Shown here piece by piece: positions 27,406-37,481 of a DNA stretch of 64,000 nt (position 1 is the stretch's first letter; every line of letters starts with the position of its first letter). The position numbers and the translations under genes are program-made. The notes beneath the pieces were generated by a model. It saw nothing but the letters and a program-made list of their open reading frames with translations, did no database searches and was not told where the DNA came from. The stretch comes from Rickettsiales bacterium (GTDB lineage: Bacteria; Pseudomonadota; Alphaproteobacteria; Rickettsiales; JABCZZ01): contig DASTXE010000004.1 of the NCBI GenBank assembly GCA_035765535.1, forward strand, positions 1 to 64,000, in the 5' to 3' direction.

Positions 27406-29423
27406 AAGCGTTCCACTACTTTTTTAACAATATCTTCCGCCGTAATACCAAAATGCCGGTACAGATCCGGTGCCGGGCCGGAAGCGCCGAAGCCTTCCAT
27501 GCCGACGAACATGCCGTATTTGCCCGTATATTTTTCCCATCCGAATCCGGATGCAGCTTCCACGGCAATCACGATTGTACCGTCCTGGATAACTTTCTTG
27601 CGGTAAGCTTCCGGCTGCGCGTCGAACATCTCACGGCACGGCATGGAGACCACCGTGGCCGAGATGTTGCGCGCCGCGAGCAGCTTCTGCGCTTCCACCG
27701 CGATGCTCACTTCCGAGCCCGTGGCAAGCAGCGTCACCTGCACCGTACCGCGTATATGGCTGGATTCGTCACGAATGAGATACCCGCCGCGAGCCGAGCA
27801 ATTCTCCTGCGAATATTCAAGACGCAGCAGCGGCAGGTTCTGGCGCGTAAGGCACAGCAAGGACGGTTTGTCTTTAGTAGCCAGCGCCAGCGCCCAGCAT
27901 TCCGCCGTTTCCACCGCATCGCACGGGCGGAATACATTGAGATTCGGAATTGCGCGTAAGGATGCGATATGCTCGACCGGCTGATGCGTAGGACCGTCTT
28001 CCCCGACGCCAATGGAGTCGTGCGTCATGACGAAGATAACATGTAATCCCATCAGGGCTGCAAGACGAATAGCGGGACGGCAGTAATCGCTGAATACGAG
28101 GAACGTGCCGCCATACGGAATGAACCCGCCATGCAGCGCCATGCCGTTCATGATCGCACCCATCGCATGCTCGCGCACGCCGTAATGGATATAACGGCCG
28201 CTGAAATCATTCGCGTTGATTGCAGCAAGCGCTTTGGTTTTGGTGTTATTGGAACCGGATAAATCCGCTGAGCCGCCGATCAGTTCGGGAATCAGGGGAT
28301 TAAGCACTTCCAGCACTTCCTGGGAGGATTTACGCGTTGCTTCATTCGGCGTTTTTACGAAAAGCTGCTTCTTGAATTCCTGGAATTTTTCCTGCCAGCC
28401 GTCCGGCAGTTCGCCCACCAGCATGCGCTCGAATTCAGCTGTACCGCTCTGTGCTTCACGCGCCGACCAGTCTTTATAAGCAGCCGCACCGCGCTCACCG
28501 GCAGCACGCCAGCGGCCAAGCACCGCTTCCGGAATTTCGAACGGCGCATGTTTCCAGCCGAGCTTTGCGCGCGTGCCTTCAATTTCATCTTTACCCAGCG
28601 GCGAACCATGGCTGGAAGCTTTACCCGCCTTAGAAGGCGCACCGTAACCGATTGTCGTCTTGCAGGCGATCAGCACGGGTTTGTCGGAGTTCTGAGCTTT
28701 CGCAATCGCCTGATGGATCTGCGCTTCATCATGCCCGTCGACAGCATCCGTGTTCCAGCCGCAGGCCTTGAAACGCATCAGCGTATCTTCAGAAACCGAA
28801 AGGCTTGTCGGTCCGTCAATCGAGATGCTGTTATCGTCGAACAGTACGATCAGCTTGTTCAGTTTCAAATGCCCCGCAAGCGAGATCGCTTCCTGTGAGA
28901 TGCCTTCCATGAGGCAACCGTCACCGGCAATGACATAAACTTTATGATCAACGATTTTATCGCCGAAACGCGCGGCCATCATACGTTCTGCAAGCGCCAT
29001 ACCCACGGCATTCGCAAGCCCCTGGCCGAGCGGGCCGGTTGTGGTTTCAATGCCGCTCGCATGGCCGTATTCAGGGTGGCCTGCCGTCTTGGAACCAAGC
29101 TGGCGGAAGTTCTTGAGATCTTCCAGCGTCATGTCTTCATAACCGGTCAGATACAGAAGCGCATATTGCAGCATGGAACCATGGCCAGCCGACAGCACGA
29201 AGCGGTCGCGGTCGGGCCACTGCGGATGCTTCGGATCGAACTTCAGGAAATCGCGGAACAGGACCGTTGCTACGTCCGCCATGCCCATCGGCATACCGGG
29301 ATGGCCGGAATTGGCCCTTTCTACCGCATCCATCGCCAACGCGCGAATCGCGTTCGCCATGTCCTGATGGGTTGCAGCGCCGCTGCCTGCGGGCCGTTCA
29401 ATCGTGGAGTGTTCGTTCTGCAT
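27402..29423 (-). CDS. tkt: Transketolase
   Basis: This thiamine-diphosphate enzyme links the pentose phosphate pathway and glycolysis. The 673 residues are the standard length. Seen are the N-terminal [15 protein letters not shown], the cofactor motif [13 protein letters not shown], and in the second domain [18 protein letters not shown] with the catalytic glutamate. The Cys-rich end of the C-terminal domain is ordinary. First gene of the tkt-gap-pgk unit, 16 bases after gatB on the same strand. Confidence 0.97.
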   Translation of the reverse strand: MQNEHSTIERPAGSGAATHQDMANAIRALAMDAVERANSGHPGMPMGMADVATVLFRDFLKFDPKHPQWPDRDRFVLSAGHGSMLQYALLYLTGYEDMTLEDLKNFRQLGSKTAGHPEYGHASGIETTTGPLGQGLANAVGMALAERMMAARFGDKIVDHKVYVIAGDGCLMEGISQEAISLAGHLKLNKLIVLFDDNSISIDGPTSLSVSEDTLMRFKACGWNTDAVDGHDEAQIHQAIAKAQNSDKPVLIACKTTIGYGAPSKAGKASSHGSPLGKDEIEGTRAKLGWKHAPFEIPEAVLGRWRAAGERGAAAYKDWSAREAQSGTAEFERMLVGELPDGWQEKFQEFKKQLFVKTPNEATRKSSQEVLEVLNPLIPELIGGSADLSGSNNTKTKALAAINANDFSGRYIHYGVREHAMGAIMNGMALHGGFIPYGGTFLVFSDYCRPAIRLAALMGLHVIFVMTHDSIGVGEDGPTHQPVEHIASLRAIPNLNVFRPCDAVETAECWALALATKDKPSLLCLTRQNLPLLRLEYSQENCSARGGYLIRDESSHIRGTVQVTLLATGSEVSIAVEAQKLLAARNISATVVSMPCREMFDAQPEAYRKKVIQDGTIVIAVEAASGFGWEKYTGKYGMFVGMEGFGASGPAPDLYRHFGITAEDIVKKVVERL

Positions 29424-29439
29424 GTTGTGTTCCGTATTT

Positions 29440-30894
29440 TTACGCCAGCTTCTTTTTCAGCAACTCATTCACCATCTGCGGATTCGCCTTGCCGGCCGAG
29501 AGCTTCATTACCTGCCCTACGAAAAACGCAAACAGTTTATCCTTACCAGAGCGGTATTCGCTCACTTTATCCGGGTTGGCTGTCATCACATCGTCGATGA
29601 TCTTTTCTATCGCCCCCGTATCGGTTACCTGCCGTAACCCTTCTTCCTCGACTATCTGCGCGGCGTTTTTGCCTGTTTCGAACATTTTGTCAAATACTAC
29701 TTTGGCAATTTTACCGGATATTGTGTTATCTTCAATCAATGCGAGCAGTCCGCTCAACTTATCCGTGTCAATCGGGGACGCATCAATCTCGAGTCCGGCC
29801 TTGTTAAGCTTGCCGAACAATTCTGCCGTAATCCAGTTAGAAGCAAGCTTTGCGCTGTGTTTGGCCGCCACCGTTTCAAAGTAACTGGTTACTGCCTGAT
29901 CGGCCACGAGCACGCTCGCATCGTAAGTGGAAAGACCCATATCATTGATATAGCGTGCTTTCTTGTCATCCGGCAGTTCCGGAAGGCTTGCTTTGATCTT
30001 ATCCACGAATGCCTGGCTGAATTCCAGCGGCAGCAAATCAGGATCGGGGAAATAACGGTAATCATGCGCGTCTTCCTTGCTGCGCATCGTGCGAGTTTCG
30101 CCCGTGGAAGCATCGAAAAGACGAGTTTCCTGATCCACCACGCCACCATTTTCCAGGATTTCCACCTGACGCGAGGCTTCAAATTCAATCGCCTTCATCA
30201 TGAAACGTACGGAATTGACGTTCTTGATTTCGCAGCGCGTGCCGAGCTGAGCGCCGGGCTTGCGCACGGAAACATTTACGTCGCAACGCATGCTGCCTTT
30301 TTCCATATCGCCATCGCACGTGCCGAGGTAGCGCAGGATAGAACGCAGCTTCTTCAAATAAAGCCCCGCCTCTTCCGGAGAACGCAGATCCGGCTCGGAA
30401 ACGATTTCCATCAGCGCAATGCCTGCGCGGTTCAGATCGATGAGGCTGTATTTATTGCTATTCTCATGCAGCGACTTGCCCGCATCCTGCTCAAGGTGAA
30501 GACGCGTAATGCCGATCTCGCGCGTGCTGCCATCCGGCAGGTCGATGATCATTACCCCCTTGCCGACAATCGGCTCCAGGAATTGCGAGATCTGGTACCC
30601 CTGTGGAAGATCGGGGTAAAAATAATTCTTGCGATCGAACACGGAACGCAGGTTAATCTGCGCCTTGAGGCCAAGCCCTGTGCGCACCGCCTGCTCAACG
30701 CAATATTCATTGATCACCGGCAGCATGCCCGGCATTCCGGCATCGACCAGCGAAACATTTTCATTCGGCTCTGCACCGAAATCGTTCGGCGCGCCGGAAA
30801 ACAGCTTGGATTTGGATTTCACCTGCGCATGCACTTCCAACCCCAGGATCACTTCCCATTCACCCGTATTGCCCTTGATACGATAATCGCTCAT
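29440..30894 (-). CDS. gatB: Asp/Glu-tRNA amidotransferase subunit B
   Basis: GatB phosphorylates mischarged Glu-tRNA(Gln) or Asp-tRNA(Asn) and amidates it using ammonia from GatA. The 484 residues include [22 protein letters not shown], the cradle-domain motif [15 protein letters not shown], and [11 protein letters not shown]. The C-terminal helical and YqeY-like tail domain binds tRNA. It overlaps gatA by four bases. Presence of GatCAB implies the organism makes Gln-tRNA and/or Asn-tRNA indirectly. Confidence 0.97.
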   Translation of the reverse strand: MSDYRIKGNTGEWEVILGLEVHAQVKSKSKLFSGAPNDFGAEPNENVSLVDAGMPGMLPVINEYCVEQAVRTGLGLKAQINLRSVFDRKNYFYPDLPQGYQISQFLEPIVGKGVMIIDLPDGSTREIGITRLHLEQDAGKSLHENSNKYSLIDLNRAGIALMEIVSEPDLRSPEEAGLYLKKLRSILRYLGTCDGDMEKGSMRCDVNVSVRKPGAQLGTRCEIKNVNSVRFMMKAIEFEASRQVEILENGGVVDQETRLFDASTGETRTMRSKEDAHDYRYFPDPDLLPLEFSQAFVDKIKASLPELPDDKKARYINDMGLSTYDASVLVADQAVTSYFETVAAKHSAKLASNWITAELFGKLNKAGLEIDASPIDTDKLSGLLALIEDNTISGKIAKVVFDKMFETGKNAAQIVEEEGLRQVTDTGAIEKIIDDVMTANPDKVSEYRSGKDKLFAFFVGQVMKLSAGKANPQMVNELLKKKLA

Positions 30895-32375
30895 GCTGCC
30901 ACTCCTTCAGGAACCGCCGTAAACTGCGCCGCTTCCTCCATCACGCCCGCTACGCGGAACACTGTTTCTTCATCAAACGCTTTACCGATGATCTGCAGAC
31001 CAAGCGGCAAGCCGTTACCGGAAAGCCCCGCCGGAAGCGCAATCGCCGGAAGGCCCGCAAGGCTCGTAGGCACGGTAAACACGTCGTTCAGATACATCGC
31101 AATCGGATCGTCGCTATTCTCGCCGATAGCAAATGCCGCGCTCGGTGCGGTCGGCGTGAGAATCGCATCAACTTTCGTAAACGCATCCTTGAAATCCTGC
31201 GCGATCAGGTAGCGCACGCGCTGGGCTTTCTTATAATACGCATCATAGTAACCTGCTGAAAGCACATAGGTCCCGATCATAATGCGGCGCTTGACTTCCG
31301 CACCAAACCCGGCCGCACGCGTCTTGCAGTAAAGATCGTTGAGCGCTCCGCTCTCCGGCTGCACACGCAGGCCGTAACGAATGCCGTCATAACGCGCGAG
31401 ATTCGAGGAAGCTTCCGCCGGGGCGATGATATAATAGGTCGCGAGCGCATATTTTGTATGCGGCAGGCTGATATCCACTACTTCCGCGCCCGCTGCCTTA
31501 AGCCATGCGATGCCTTTGTCCCACAGCGCCGCGATTTCCGCGTTCATGCCGTCGGGACGATATTCTTTCGGAATACCGATCTTCAGGCCTTTCACATTAC
31601 CGGTCAGTGCTTTCTCAAAATCCGGCACGGCCTGCTGCGAAGAGGTGGAATCTTTCGGATCATGCCCGGAAATCACGGTCTGCGCAATGGCAGCGTCACG
31701 CACATTGCGCGCAAACATACCTGCCTGGTCGAGCGAGCTGGCAAACGCCACCGTTCCCCAGCGTGAGCAGCGCCCATAGGTTGGCTTAATCCCCACAATA
31801 CCGCAGAACGCCGCAGGCTGGCGGATGGAACCGCCCGTATCCGTACCCGTAGCAGCAAGGCAAAGACGCGCGGAAACCGCCGCCGCCGAGCCACCGGAAG
31901 AACCGCCCGGCACAAGCTGTTTATCAGTGCCCTTGGCTTTCCAGGGATTGATCACATTGCCGAAATAGCTGGTCGTGTTGGAAGACCCCATCGCGAATTC
32001 GTCAAGATTCGTCTTACCGAGCATCACCGCCCCGGCATCCCATAATTTCTGGGTTACGGTAGATTCGTAAGGCGGTGTAAACCCGTCGAGAATTTTTGAA
32101 GCCGCCGTCGTGTTTACATCTTTCACACAGAAAAGATCCTTGATCGCCAGCGGAATGCCTTCCAACGCTCCCGCCTTGCCTTCAGCGATACGCGCATCCG
32201 CTGCTTTCGCAGCATCCACAGCCTTTTCAAAAGTAAGCGTAATAAACGCGTTCAGTGTCGGATTATGCTTTTCCACCTGACGGATATAAGCAGTCGTCAG
32301 TTCTTTTGCGGAGATTTTCTTCGCCTTCAGCGCATCACGCGCTTCAGCAAGAGTAAGGTTCGTTAATTCACTCAT
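30891..32375 (-). CDS. gatA: Asp/Glu-tRNA amidotransferase subunit A
   Basis: GatA releases ammonia from glutamine or asparagine. The 494 residues carry the amidase-signature triad: lysine in [13 protein letters not shown] near residue 78, the cis-serine in [14 protein letters not shown], and the nucleophilic serine in [12 protein letters not shown]. It overlaps gatC by eight bases and gatB by four, so the gatCAB trimer is made from a coupled operon. Confidence 0.97.
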   Translation of the reverse strand: MSELTNLTLAEARDALKAKKISAKELTTAYIRQVEKHNPTLNAFITLTFEKAVDAAKAADARIAEGKAGALEGIPLAIKDLFCVKDVNTTAASKILDGFTPPYESTVTQKLWDAGAVMLGKTNLDEFAMGSSNTTSYFGNVINPWKAKGTDKQLVPGGSSGGSAAAVSARLCLAATGTDTGGSIRQPAAFCGIVGIKPTYGRCSRWGTVAFASSLDQAGMFARNVRDAAIAQTVISGHDPKDSTSSQQAVPDFEKALTGNVKGLKIGIPKEYRPDGMNAEIAALWDKGIAWLKAAGAEVVDISLPHTKYALATYYIIAPAEASSNLARYDGIRYGLRVQPESGALNDLYCKTRAAGFGAEVKRRIMIGTYVLSAGYYDAYYKKAQRVRYLIAQDFKDAFTKVDAILTPTAPSAAFAIGENSDDPIAMYLNDVFTVPTSLAGLPAIALPAGLSGNGLPLGLQIIGKAFDEETVFRVAGVMEEAAQFTAVPEGVAA

Positions 32376-32661
32376 CGTTGATTACCTTCGGAACGAGGAA
32401 ACAGCCATATTCGCTCGCAGGCGCATTGGCAATAATATCGGCGCGTTTATGGCCATCGGTGATTTCGTCCTTGCGCCAGGGCAATTTGGTATCGGATACA
32501 CTGGCGAGCGGCGGCACATTGTCGGTGTTGACTTCGTTAAGCTGCTCGATCCAGTTCATGATGCCGGAGAGCTCCTTGGCAAAATGCGCCTTTTCCGCGT
32601 CGCTCACCTCGATATGCGCAAGCTTCGCGATCTTCGCGACCGTTTTGGTATCAATGGACAT
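32368..32661 (-). CDS. gatC: Asp/Glu-tRNA amidotransferase subunit C
   Basis: This 97-residue helical subunit wraps around GatA and stabilises the GatAB complex. The N-terminal [17 protein letters not shown] and the middle [20 protein letters not shown] are diagnostic. It is the first gene of gatCAB. No good Shine-Dalgarno precedes the ATG. The divergent ruvX gene begins 120 bases away, so both promoters share the 32662-32781 gap. Confidence 0.95.
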   Translation of the reverse strand: MSIDTKTVAKIAKLAHIEVSDAEKAHFAKELSGIMNWIEQLNEVNTDNVPPLASVSDTKLPWRKDEITDGHKRADIIANAPASEYGCFLVPKVINDE

Positions 32662-32781
32662 ATTTTATAATTAATATTTGGGTTTGAGGGGTTGGAAGCC
32701 CATCTTTATAAAAACTATACAAAATAGTAAACCACTTTATATTACGGGCATTCGCCCCCTGAAACCGGACAACCACCTGCT

Positions 32782-33237
32782 ATGCTGCTTTCCGCCCCCG
32801 CCGAACTGAACCAGACCAAAGGCCGCCTGCTCGGCCTCGATGTCGGCGAAAAGACCATCGGCATTGCGCTTAGCGATATCAGCCGCATGATCGCCACGCC
32901 TTATAAAACCATCTCACGCGGCAAATTCAGCAAGGACGCAGCAGAAATCACTACCATCGTGAAAGAACAGGGCGTAAGCGCGTTTGTCATTGGCTACCCT
33001 ATTAATATGGACGGCTCTGAAGGCCCGCGCTGTCAGTCTATCCGCCAGTTTGCCCGCAATCTGGCCGAGAAAACCTCGCTGCCCATGCTGCTTTCCGACG
33101 AACGCATGAGCACGATGGCCGTCACGCGCACCATGCTGGATGCGGATCTTTCCCGCGCCCGTCGTGCGGAACTGGTTGACAAAATGGCCGCAAGCTACAT
33201 TCTACAAAATGTTTTGGATATTTTAAGCAATCTATAG
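32782..33237 (+). CDS. ruvX: YqgF/RuvX family putative pre-16S rRNA nuclease
   Basis: YqgF proteins have an RNase H-like fold and process 16S rRNA precursors; they are also annotated as Holliday-junction resolvase-like. The 151 residues carry [16 protein letters not shown] with the first catalytic aspartate, [17 protein letters not shown], and DERMSTMAV with the acidic residue. It leads a tight plus-strand set with plsY, dprA and tsaB, 9 bases before plsY. Confidence 0.93.
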   Translation: MLLSAPAELNQTKGRLLGLDVGEKTIGIALSDISRMIATPYKTISRGKFSKDAAEITTIVKEQGVSAFVIGYPINMDGSEGPRCQSIRQFARNLAEKTSLPMLLSDERMSTMAVTRTMLDADLSRARRAELVDKMAASYILQNVLDILSNL

Positions 33238-33246
33238 CATCACCTT

Positions 33247-33861
33247 ATGACGATCTTACTCGCAATCAGCTTCTCCCTCCTTCCTTACCTGATCGGTTCA
33301 ATCCCCTTCGGCCTCCTCCTGACCCGCATGGCCGGTCATGGAGATATCCGCAAGATTGGCTCCGGCAATATCGGCGCGACGAACGTCATGCGCACAGGCA
33401 ACAAGAAACTCGCCGCAGCCACTTTACTGCTGGACGGGCTGAAAGGTTTTTTCGCTGTCGCTATCGCACTGCATGCCGTTACGCATTTTGCGCAAGGTGA
33501 ACGCGCCTCAGCGCTTATTTTCTTGGCCAGCATCTGCGCCCTGATGGGCCATATTTTCCCGGTCTGGCTGCAGTTCAAGGGCGGCAAGGGCGTTGCTACC
33601 GCCATCGGCATCGCTTTCGCGCTCTCTCCGAAACTCGCGCTCGCCATTATGGCGCTCTGGCTTGGCATCTTTCTGCAATGGCGCATATCATCGCTCTCAG
33701 CGTTGTCGGCTTTCCTGATCGCGACACTCTGCTCCTTCCTTCTGGCGCCAGGCATTGCCCAGCTGATGGCCGTCATCACGCTGATCATCTTCATCACACA
33801 CCGGCAGAATATCGGTCGTTTGATGCGCGGTGAAGAATATGTGTGGAGCAAAAAGAAATGA
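33247..33861 (+). CDS. plsY: Glycerol-3-phosphate acyltransferase PlsY
   Basis: This inner-membrane enzyme transfers acyl groups from acyl-phosphate to glycerol-3-phosphate, starting phospholipid synthesis. The 204 residues have five hydrophobic helices and the three PlsY motifs: SIPFGLLL, GSGNIGATNVMRTG and FKGGKGVATAIG. It overlaps dprA by four bases (ATGA). Confidence 0.96.
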   Translation: MTILLAISFSLLPYLIGSIPFGLLLTRMAGHGDIRKIGSGNIGATNVMRTGNKKLAAATLLLDGLKGFFAVAIALHAVTHFAQGERASALIFLASICALMGHIFPVWLQFKGGKGVATAIGIAFALSPKLALAIMALWLGIFLQWRISSLSALSAFLIATLCSFLLAPGIAQLMAVITLIIFITHRQNIGRLMRGEEYVWSKKK

Positions 33862-35036
33862 CTTCCGCGCAATCCTGGAAAAACATGCGTAAATTCCTGC
33901 AGAAGGAATCGCTTGTGGATGTGCTGCGCCTGATCCGCAGCGAAAATGTCGGCCCTGTCACCTTTTTCAATCTCGTGAACCAGTTCGGCTCGGCAAAAGC
34001 CGCTCTTGAAGCCATTCCCGATCTTGCCTCGCGCGGCGGCAAGCGCACACCAGCCTTGTACTACACAAAGCAAGATGCAGAGCGCGAAATTGATCAGGTG
34101 GAAAAGCTCGGCGGCAGAATGCTGTGCTTCGGCGATGAAGATTATCCCGAACTTCTTCTCACTACTTACGATCCGCCGCCCGTGCTCACCATGCTCGGCT
34201 CACCACACTTATGGAAAAGCAAACGCACTCTGGCCATCGTCGGCTCACGCAACGCCTCCGCCACGGGGTATCAGTTCGCAAAGAAACTGGGAAGCGACGC
34301 AGGCAGCCGCAGTCTCACCGTGGTTTCCGGCTTAGCCCGCGGCATCGACACCGCCGCACACACAGGCTCGCTCGCAAGCGGTACGGTCGCCGTGATGGCC
34401 AGTGGCATCAACCATATCTACCCGCCGGAAAACAAACCGCTTTACGAACAGATGGCAAAGCAAGGCGCTATCATTACCGAACAGCCTTTCGGCATGGCGC
34501 CACATGCGCGCAGTTTCCCGGGTCGCAACCGCATTATTTCGGGCATGTCGCTCGGCACCGTCATCGTGGAAGCGTCGCTGAAATCCGGCTCGCTCATCAC
34601 AGCCCGCTTTGCGCTCGAACAGGGGCGTGATGTCTTCGCCGTTCCCGGTTCTCCGCTCGACCCGCGCTGCAAAGGCACAAACGGCCTGATCAAACAAGGC
34701 GCAATGGTCTGCGAATCGATTGACGATGTCATGCAGGGCCTTTCCGCCATGCCGGACATGCTGCGTGAGCAAGGGGCGCCGGACTTCGCAAGCGAACAGC
34801 AAGGCAACCGCCCGGACGATGCCGAACTCGCCGAAGCCCGCAAACTCGTCAGTGCGAAACTCGGCTACGCACCTGTCTGCGTCGATGAAATCCTCATACA
34901 GTGCCAGATTAAACCGAACATGCTGTCACTCATCCTGCTGGAACTGGAACTCGCTGGTAAGCTGCAGCGCCACTCCGGCCACAAAGTTTCGTTAGTACCG
35001 GACATCGCCGCGCAAGCCGCACTGGAAATCGCATGA
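33858..35036 (+). CDS. dprA: DNA-processing protein DprA
   Basis: DprA binds incoming single-stranded DNA during transformation and loads RecA. Start at ATG 33858, with GGAG 10 bases upstream and overlapping the plsY stop, gives 392 residues. The Rossmann-like core shows TLAIVGSRNASATGYQFA, VVSGLARGIDTAAH and FPGRNRIISGMSLGTVIVEA. An N-terminal helical region and a C-terminal winged-helix (VDEILIQCQIKPNMLSLILLELELAGKL) flank it. It overlaps tsaB by four bases. Confidence 0.96.
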   Translation: MTSAQSWKNMRKFLQKESLVDVLRLIRSENVGPVTFFNLVNQFGSAKAALEAIPDLASRGGKRTPALYYTKQDAEREIDQVEKLGGRMLCFGDEDYPELLLTTYDPPPVLTMLGSPHLWKSKRTLAIVGSRNASATGYQFAKKLGSDAGSRSLTVVSGLARGIDTAAHTGSLASGTVAVMASGINHIYPPENKPLYEQMAKQGAIITEQPFGMAPHARSFPGRNRIISGMSLGTVIVEASLKSGSLITARFALEQGRDVFAVPGSPLDPRCKGTNGLIKQGAMVCESIDDVMQGLSAMPDMLREQGAPDFASEQQGNRPDDAELAEARKLVSAKLGYAPVCVDEILIQCQIKPNMLSLILLELELAGKLQRHSGHKVSLVPDIAAQAALEIA

Positions 35037-35638
35037 CCGCACCGCTTCAGATTCTCGCTATCGATACCTCGCTCGGAACCTGCTCCGTAGCATTATGGCA
35101 AGGCGATAAAGTCACACATAGCCAGCAGGAGGAAAAAACCGGAACGCAGTCACGTCGCTTGATTCCGATGATTGAAGAACTGCTGAAAGCAGGAAACACA
35201 TTCTATCAGGAACTCGACGCCCTCGCCTGCACCATCGGCCCGGGCGGCTTCACCGGCATCCGCGTAGGCCTCACTACCGCACGCGCATTGCGCCTCGCCA
35301 CCGGAAAACCGCTCATCGGTCTTACCACGCTGGAAGTCATGGCCCATGCTAGCGACATGCAGGGCGACATGCTTTCCATTATCGACGCCTATCGCGGCCA
35401 GTTCTACGTCCAGCGTTTCCGCCGCACGGACAGCCTGCGCCCACTCTCGGACGCTCTGCTGGTAGAGGAAAAAATGATCTCCGCCCTCGCACACGGCGCC
35501 AAGAAAATAACCACTCCGCCGGATGCCGCTGGTCTTGCCTCCCTCGCCACGGCTAAATGGCTCGCGGGCGAACGCACCTTCCCCGACGCCCCGCTCTACA
35601 TCCGCGAACCGGATGCAAAACTGCCTGCGGCTAAATAA
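35033..35638 (+). CDS. tsaB: tRNA threonylcarbamoyladenosine protein TsaB
   Basis: TsaB is the dimerisation partner of TsaD in making t6A at position 37 of ANN-decoding tRNAs. The 201-residue protein has the ASKHA start ILAIDTSLGTCSVALW and the conserved GPGGFTGIRVGLTTARAL. The neighbouring gene often is rimI or tsaE; here a foreign-looking toxin-like fragment follows within 50 bases. Confidence 0.95.
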   Translation: MTAPLQILAIDTSLGTCSVALWQGDKVTHSQQEEKTGTQSRRLIPMIEELLKAGNTFYQELDALACTIGPGGFTGIRVGLTTARALRLATGKPLIGLTTLEVMAHASDMQGDMLSIIDAYRGQFYVQRFRRTDSLRPLSDALLVEEKMISALAHGAKKITTPPDAAGLASLATAKWLAGERTFPDAPLYIREPDAKLPAAK

Positions 35639-35966
35639 ATACGGGAATATCCCCTTAGCAAATATTCCAAATGCTGTTAAGATGTTCCAGGGCGGCACGC
35701 AAGACTACCAACGTCCGGATGGTTATATCGCAGCACAATTTGGTGATCGCGCCATGCAATATCGCGCCACTACAAACTATAATTACGGCGTTATTGCAGC
35801 TGTCATGGGATATAATAAGGAAGAAACCTTGAGAACAGCCGGACTCCACAATCGCATTGTCGGAAACACGAACCAGACTAATATGACTACCTACGGTATC
35901 CAGCAAGAATCCGTTGACAATATCACGCATGGATATGATGACTATATGAATGGCAAGTGGAAATAG
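35639..35966 (+). pseudogene. C-terminal toxin-domain-like fragment
   Basis: An open frame continues from inside tsaB, but convincing protein begins only after the tsaB stop (GNIPLANIPNAVKMF...). The first in-frame ATG is at 35682, without a ribosome site, giving 95 residues ending in YDDYMNGKWK. The pattern GGTQDY...NYNYGVIAAVMGYNKEE...AG...NITHGYDDY recalls the Bacterial toxin 44 domain of polymorphic toxins (gG.wDyK, fhYGa.g.a.Gfs, then D..I..G.dyy). This match is from memory and moderate. The missing N-terminal part and the following membrane-anchored gene fit a displaced toxin tip with its immunity gene. Confidence 0.45.
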
Positions 35967-35975
35967 GCTTTTGAT

Positions 35976-36671
35976 ATGAACATTCGCAAAGTCATATACC
36001 GTACTGGGATATGCCTGCTTCTTTCCACTATTCCTGCTTATTTCATTCTTCCCCAATACATCCCGCAAGTGCAGGTACTGAGCCATAGTGCTTCACCGAA
36101 TGGAGAATGGGAGGCCGTTGTACAAAACGAAGATTACGGCATTACTATTTTTGATCCGCAGTATAATGCCGTCATATTGAAACCATTGCATGGTATAATG
36201 CGTTTTCTCCAAACGCAGAAAGTACTGATGATACCAGTTGCTGGCGACACCACCACACCGCACGTGCAATGGAATGGCAACAACGAACTCAACATCACTC
36301 TAGATAAATTTGACATCACCTATGTAGACACCGCAACCGCAAGCACATATGCTAAAAAACCGCTCGGTATATGCTTGCAAACCATAAGCCGCTCTCCGTC
36401 GCCCGACAAACGCCACATGGCCGTTCTCGAAGACTGGAACCACAAGGATTCAGCATATTACAATCTCAGGCTTATATCGCAGGATGTGGCACATCAAAAA
36501 CAGGAGATTACCCTCCATGAGGGCACACACAGCCCGAATGCCACGCATCCGCAAATAGCGTGGCAGGACAATAATAATCTTGTACTCAAGCGGGAACAGA
36601 AAGACTATCTCAACAAGCTGGTGGATAATTATAAGGGAATTAAAATATCCCTGCACTGGAATGAGAACTAA
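35976..36671 (+). CDS. Membrane-anchored protein, possible immunity partner
   Basis: The 231-residue protein starts 9 bases after the toxin-like fragment. An N-terminal hydrophobic helix (GICLLLSTIPAYFILP) is followed by a beta-rich periplasmic region. Two similar blocks, SHSASPNGEWEAVVQNEDYG near residue 36 and SRSPSPDKRHMAVLEDWN near 131, suggest an internal repeat like propeller blades. No family recognised. Codon use is more AT-rich than its neighbours. Immunity function is inferred only from position. Confidence 0.7.
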   Translation: MNIRKVIYRTGICLLLSTIPAYFILPQYIPQVQVLSHSASPNGEWEAVVQNEDYGITIFDPQYNAVILKPLHGIMRFLQTQKVLMIPVAGDTTTPHVQWNGNNELNITLDKFDITYVDTATASTYAKKPLGICLQTISRSPSPDKRHMAVLEDWNHKDSAYYNLRLISQDVAHQKQEITLHEGTHSPNATHPQIAWQDNNNLVLKREQKDYLNKLVDNYKGIKISLHWNEN

Positions 36672-36676
36672 ATTCT

Positions 36677-37405
36677 CTACATCCCACCCGCGAGCGAAAT
36701 TACCTGCCCTGTAAACGAAGGCGCACCCAGAATATACCGCACCGTATCGCATACTTCCTGCGGGCTGCTGGTGCGGGCGAGCGGGATGATCTTGCGCAGT
36801 TTCGCATAGGTATCGGGTTTGTCCTGCTTGCCCTCCAGCGTCGGCCCGAGCGCAATCGCGTTGATGCGGATGCGCGGCGCAAGTTCACGCGAGAGCATAC
36901 GCGTTGCTTCGGCAAGTCCCGATTTGCTGAGCGCATAGGAAAGAAACCCGGAAGAAACGCTCCAGCCCACGAGTCCGTCCGTGAGGTTGATCACATTGCC
37001 GCTGCTGCCGGAATACTGGGCTGCAAAGTCGCGTGTCAACTGGAGCGGCGCGAACAGATTCACATCCATATGGAGCTTCCAGCTTTCGGGGGTTAGCCCA
37101 GTGAGGTTATCCTTCTCGAACACGGAAGCGTTATTGATCAGGCAATCAACAGAAGCACCTTGCTTTGCAAGCGCCGGAAATATATTGGCTACCTGCTCGG
37201 GGTTACATAAATCCGCCTGCACGGTGAAAGCCGTACGCCCCTTATCGCGTATAAGCTTTGCCAGTTCCTCGGCCTGCGTCTTCGATTTGTGATAATGGAT
37301 CGCCACGTTCCAACCATCCGAAGCGAGCGCCAGCGCTATTTCCCGGCCCACGCGCACTGCCGCGCCCGTAATCAGCACTGTCTGCTGAGCCCTTTCCTCC
37401 TTCAC
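36677..37405 (-). CDS. Short-chain dehydrogenase, pteridine-reductase-like
   Basis: From the GTG at 37405, preceded by GTGAGG, the protein is 243 residues; longer frames overlap the divergent antiporter. The NADPH motif TGAAVRVGREIA, with Arg in the glycine-rich loop, is typical of FolM/PTR1-type pteridine reductases. NNASVFEKDN and the catalytic YALSKSGL follow. The likely role is dihydropterin or folate reduction, although a FabG-like oxidoreductase is possible. It converges with the immunity-like gene with only 5 bases between them. Confidence 0.88.
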   Translation of the reverse strand: MKEERAQQTVLITGAAVRVGREIALALASDGWNVAIHYHKSKTQAEELAKLIRDKGRTAFTVQADLCNPEQVANIFPALAKQGASVDCLINNASVFEKDNLTGLTPESWKLHMDVNLFAPLQLTRDFAAQYSGSSGNVINLTDGLVGWSVSSGFLSYALSKSGLAEATRMLSRELAPRIRINAIALGPTLEGKQDKPDTYAKLRKIIPLARTSSPQEVCDTVRYILGAPSFTGQVISLAGGM

Positions 37406-37481
37406 CTGAAACCTCACTCCATATTGAATTTCACATTTCCCTCTATATCTGATAACCTCACGCAAAACAAATTCATTCGCC

